From Vigna angularis (Eukaryota; Streptophyta; Magnoliopsida; Fabales; Fabaceae), in the NCBI RefSeq assembly GCF_016808095.1, contig NC_068976.1, positions 7,287,001 through 7,351,000 on the forward strand: a stretch of DNA of 64,000 nucleotides. The letters are read 5' to 3'. This document shows, in pieces, positions 61,105 through 64,000 of the stretch. How positions within the stretch are numbered: position 1 is the first letter of the stretch; each line of letters begins with the position of its first letter. The notes under the pieces are model-generated. The model ran no database searches. It was not told the origin of the DNA and saw only the letters and a program-made list of their open reading frames with translations. The translations under genes and the position numbers were made by a program.

Positions 61105-64000
61105 AGAAGAGGACCCACATCCCTTCGGCTCACCAATCTACTTCCGTCATGCAAGCTACTATGTCGGAAAAACCCCCTCCAGTGTTAGAAAGATACGACG
61201 GGTCAACAGACCCAGATAACCACCTCAGAAACTTCATCGATGCTATGGCATTCTACACGGATAGCGACCCAGTCATTTGTCGAGCCTTTTCCTTGTCTCT
61301 GAAAGACGAAGCGCTGGAATGGTATCATACCCTTCCTCCAAGTACGGTAGATTATTTCGCCATGGTGGAAACTCTCTTCCGAAGACAGTATGCTGCCAAC
61401 AGAAGGCAGGAGATGACGCCAGCCAGCTGGTGAATACCAAACAAGAGAAGGATGAAACCTTGAAAGCATTTATGCAAAGGTATAACGAGGCGACAAGGCG
61501 CGTGAAAGATGTGAATCACACATTCATAATAAGTATCTACCTTCGTGTTTAAGACCGGGGTATTTTGTTGAACAACTGTACGCAGAGCCACCAAAATCCA
61601 TGGAAGAACTCCAGGAAACAATCGCTAAATTCATACGCATCTAGGATCTCAGAAACTCGAGGAAAAGCAACAACAAGAAGCCCCTAATAACGAAAGCAAG
61701 AAGGAGACGAAGCGGTCGTTTAATGACAACAAAGGTGACAGGCCTCCTCGAAAGGAACTAGCTTGGACACCCAAATACGAGCGTTACACTGCTCTTAACG
61801 CACCCAGAGCAAAGGTACTAGAAAAGGCCCTGCACGTCGAACTCCTTACATTTCGAAGGACATCCTCACCAAAGAATGCTGATGAAAGTAAAGCCTGTCG
61901 TCTTCACCAAAATCATGGTCATGACACAGAGGAATGCAACATAGTAAAAGATGAAATAGAAAGACTTGTTCGTGCAGGATACCTCCAAAAATACATAAAG
62001 GGGGAAGCACCCAGGGCAACAAGTCCCGTCAGGAGAGAGACTTCGCGTAGGAGTCCCCAACGTTCGTCCCGTAGAGACGATCGACAAAGACGACGATCCC
62101 GAAGCCACACCCAAGACCCGGAACGAGAACGCTCGGTTCGAGGCCGAATCTACACCATATCTAGAGGCTTTGCAGGAGGAGGAGCGTCAGCCTCTGCCCG
62201 CAAGAGACATTTGAGAAGCTTAAAGACTATGCACATGGTAGATCGACAACCTCGTTCTATGCCAAACATCACCTTCACATATGCAGATTTCCACGCTCTC
62301 GATTCTGATCACGATGACCCCATGGTCATCATAGTTGAGATAACACGATACGATGTCCGTAAAGTGTTGATCGATCAAGGCAGTTCAGTCAACATTTTGT
62401 ACTGGACTACATTCCCTAGATGGATCTATCCGAAGATTTAATAGGCCATTTCAATGAGCAAATTGTAGGGTTCGCAGGAGAAAGGGTAGATACTCGAGGA
62501 TATCTCGACTTAAGAACTTGACTCGGGATTGACAGAGAAGCAAGAGAACTAAGGGTAAGATTCTTACTTGTAGAGGCGAACAGTTCATACAATGCACTAC
62601 TAGGACGACCTTGTCTGAACGCCTTCGTCTCCACTCCCCATTTAGCTATGAAGTTCCCATCAGAAAGAGATATTGTTTGTACGGTAAGGGCAGATTAGCG
62701 AACGACTCGACAATGTTATGTTGTTGGTCTAAAAGTCTCACCCTTCGTTCCACCAAGAAGAACCAGAGGGGCGAAAATAACAGCGATCGACTTGGACCCC
62801 AGGACCAACGTAGACGACCGCATTCAACCGCAAGGCGATGTCAAGACATTCCTATTGGGAGCCGACGCGTCACAAACCACGACCATCGGCGGTAACTTGG
62901 AGCCGAATGATGAACATGATTTGGCGAAGATGTTGAAAGCCAATGCTGACCTATTTGCTTGGTTAGCAGCTGATATGCCGGGAATCCATCCTGGAGTAAT
63001 GACGCACATGTTGTCCATTTTTAAAGAAGCTTGTCCAGTCGCTCAAAAGAAGCGAAGATTCGACGAACAAAAGCGATACGCCGTACAAACGGAAGTCACC
63101 AAGCTGTTGAGGTAACTTACACAACTTGGTTGTCAAACATCGTTATGGTTGAAAAGTCGAACGGTCAGTGGAGAATGTGTGTCGACTTCACAGATCTCAA
63201 CAAAGCATGCCCTAAAGATTCTTACCCCCTCGCGAGGATTGATCGGTTGTTGGACGGAGCTTCAGGACATAAAGTGTTAAGTTTCCTCGATGCATATTCA
63301 GGGTACAACAAAATTCCCATGTATCTACCAGATCAGGAGAAAACAACCTTCATAACCGAACGTGTCAGTTACTGTATGAGGTAATGTCGTTCGGCCTAAA
63401 GAATGCAGGCGCCACCTATCAGCGTCTTATGGATAAAGTCTTCCATCACCAAATCGGGAAATCTATGGAGGTATACGTGGACGACATGGTCGTCAAAAGT
63501 CAATCTGTAGAGCAGCACCTCAAAGATCTGGCAGAGGTTTTCCTTCAGGTACGACGATATAATATGCGATTAAACCCATCAAAGTGTACTTTTGGGGTTC
63601 CGGATAGAAAGTTTTTGGGATTTATGCTAAATGCAAGGGAATTGAGGCCAATCCGGATAAATGTCGGGCTGTCTTGGAAATGCAAAGCCCAAGTAATCTG
63701 AAGGAGATACAACGTCTAATCGGCTGAATGACCGCATTATCAAACCCATCCTTAAGAACATGAAGAAGGGTGTCACTCAACACAGGGATGATGAATGTGA
63801 AAAAGCTTTCATTGCAATCAAAGATATCCTCACAAGCCCTCCCATTATGTCTCGACCGGCAGCTGTATCTGATTTGCAGTTGTACATAGCTGCATCCAAC
63901 TATGCTGTAAATGCTGCTCTTATACAAGAAACACCAGTGTTTAAACTAATATATTTCGTCAGTAGAACATTACAGGGGGCAGAAGAGAAGTATTCTCAAA
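60838..64000 (+). pseudogene. Gypsy gag-pol polyprotein, broken, continues past the window
   Basis: It starts MEENNTRDLIKQLQAQIE at 60838 with an in-frame TAG at 60919. Gag: VLERYDGSTDPDNHLRNF and LKDEALEWYHTLPPSTVDYF (61149-61433), frame change, then ETLKAFMQRYNEATRRVKD. A zinc-knuckle-like CRLHQNHGHDTEEC lies near 61895. Protease: VRKVLIDQGSSVNILYW (62360-62405). Reverse transcriptase: NIVMVEKSNGQWRMCVDF, TDLNKACPKDSYPL, then after a frame change SFGLKNAGATYQRLMDKVF and the catalytic MEVYVDDMVVKS (63465-63500). The RT-linked RNase H begins YIAASNYAVNAALIQE and runs off the right edge. Many stops and shifts mean it cannot be expressed as one protein. Confidence 0.85.
61064..61103. repeat. 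G homopolymer of 40 bases
   Basis: An unbroken run of G inside the gag leader of the gypsy element, preceded by GGGGCGAGGGGGA. It may be real expansion or an assembly error. Confidence 0.9.

Noticed and set aside
61007..61219. Glycine-rich protein
   Set aside because: The glycines come from the G homopolymer inside a gypsy gag region.

Overview
The window looks like a retrotransposon-rich, AT-rich nuclear segment of a dicot plant. A legume is my best guess from the style of the repeats; that is inference. The genes have GT-AG introns and plant-specific families. Only three host genes are supported, all on the minus strand: the 5' end of a kinesin-7 motor gene (exons between 832 and 2327, continuing off the left edge), a complete six-coding-exon CELLULOSE SYNTHASE INTERACTIVE 3-like gene (36133-45200; the joined exons give 2135 residues), and a complete three-exon ATAF-type NAC transcription factor gene (53346-54581; 271 residues).

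Almost everything else is mobile DNA in nested layers. 1-660 is the 3' end of a Ty1/copia element lying in kinesin intron 3. 3033-3640 is a MULE-like element with near-identical 9-bp flanks. 7540-10124 and 29040-32380 are two minus-strand copia relatives that keep a 5' LTR and gag but show no pol. 14303-14620 is a CACTA subterminal array, and 18868-19735 is a decayed CACTA transposase. 19994-23080 is a non-autonomous CACTA element inserted in a copia LTR; it carries degenerate pieces of two unrelated host genes (eIF4B-like and UNC93-like). 23708-25035 is a solo LTR with a perfect 5-bp duplication. 25879-29040 holds LTRs beginning TGTAACACCCC, with an initiator-Met primer site.

46732-52658 is the 3' half of a Ty3/gypsy element of Tat-like type: RNase H, integrase, an 11 x 81-bp tandem array, an antisense intron-containing gene and a 3' LTR. 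55434-56642 is a second, short member of the same CACTA family in the opposite orientation, with CAATA rather than CACTA ends. 60112-64000 is the 5' half of another gypsy element (LTR, primer site, gag, protease, reverse transcriptase), broken by stops and a 40-base G run, and it runs off the right edge.

No operon-like cooperation is expected. The kinesin-7, CSI3-like and NAC genes are separately promoted. The kinesin and CSI3-like products both belong to microtubule-associated families; the NAC gene has a G-box/ABRE-like site and a TATA box just upstream.
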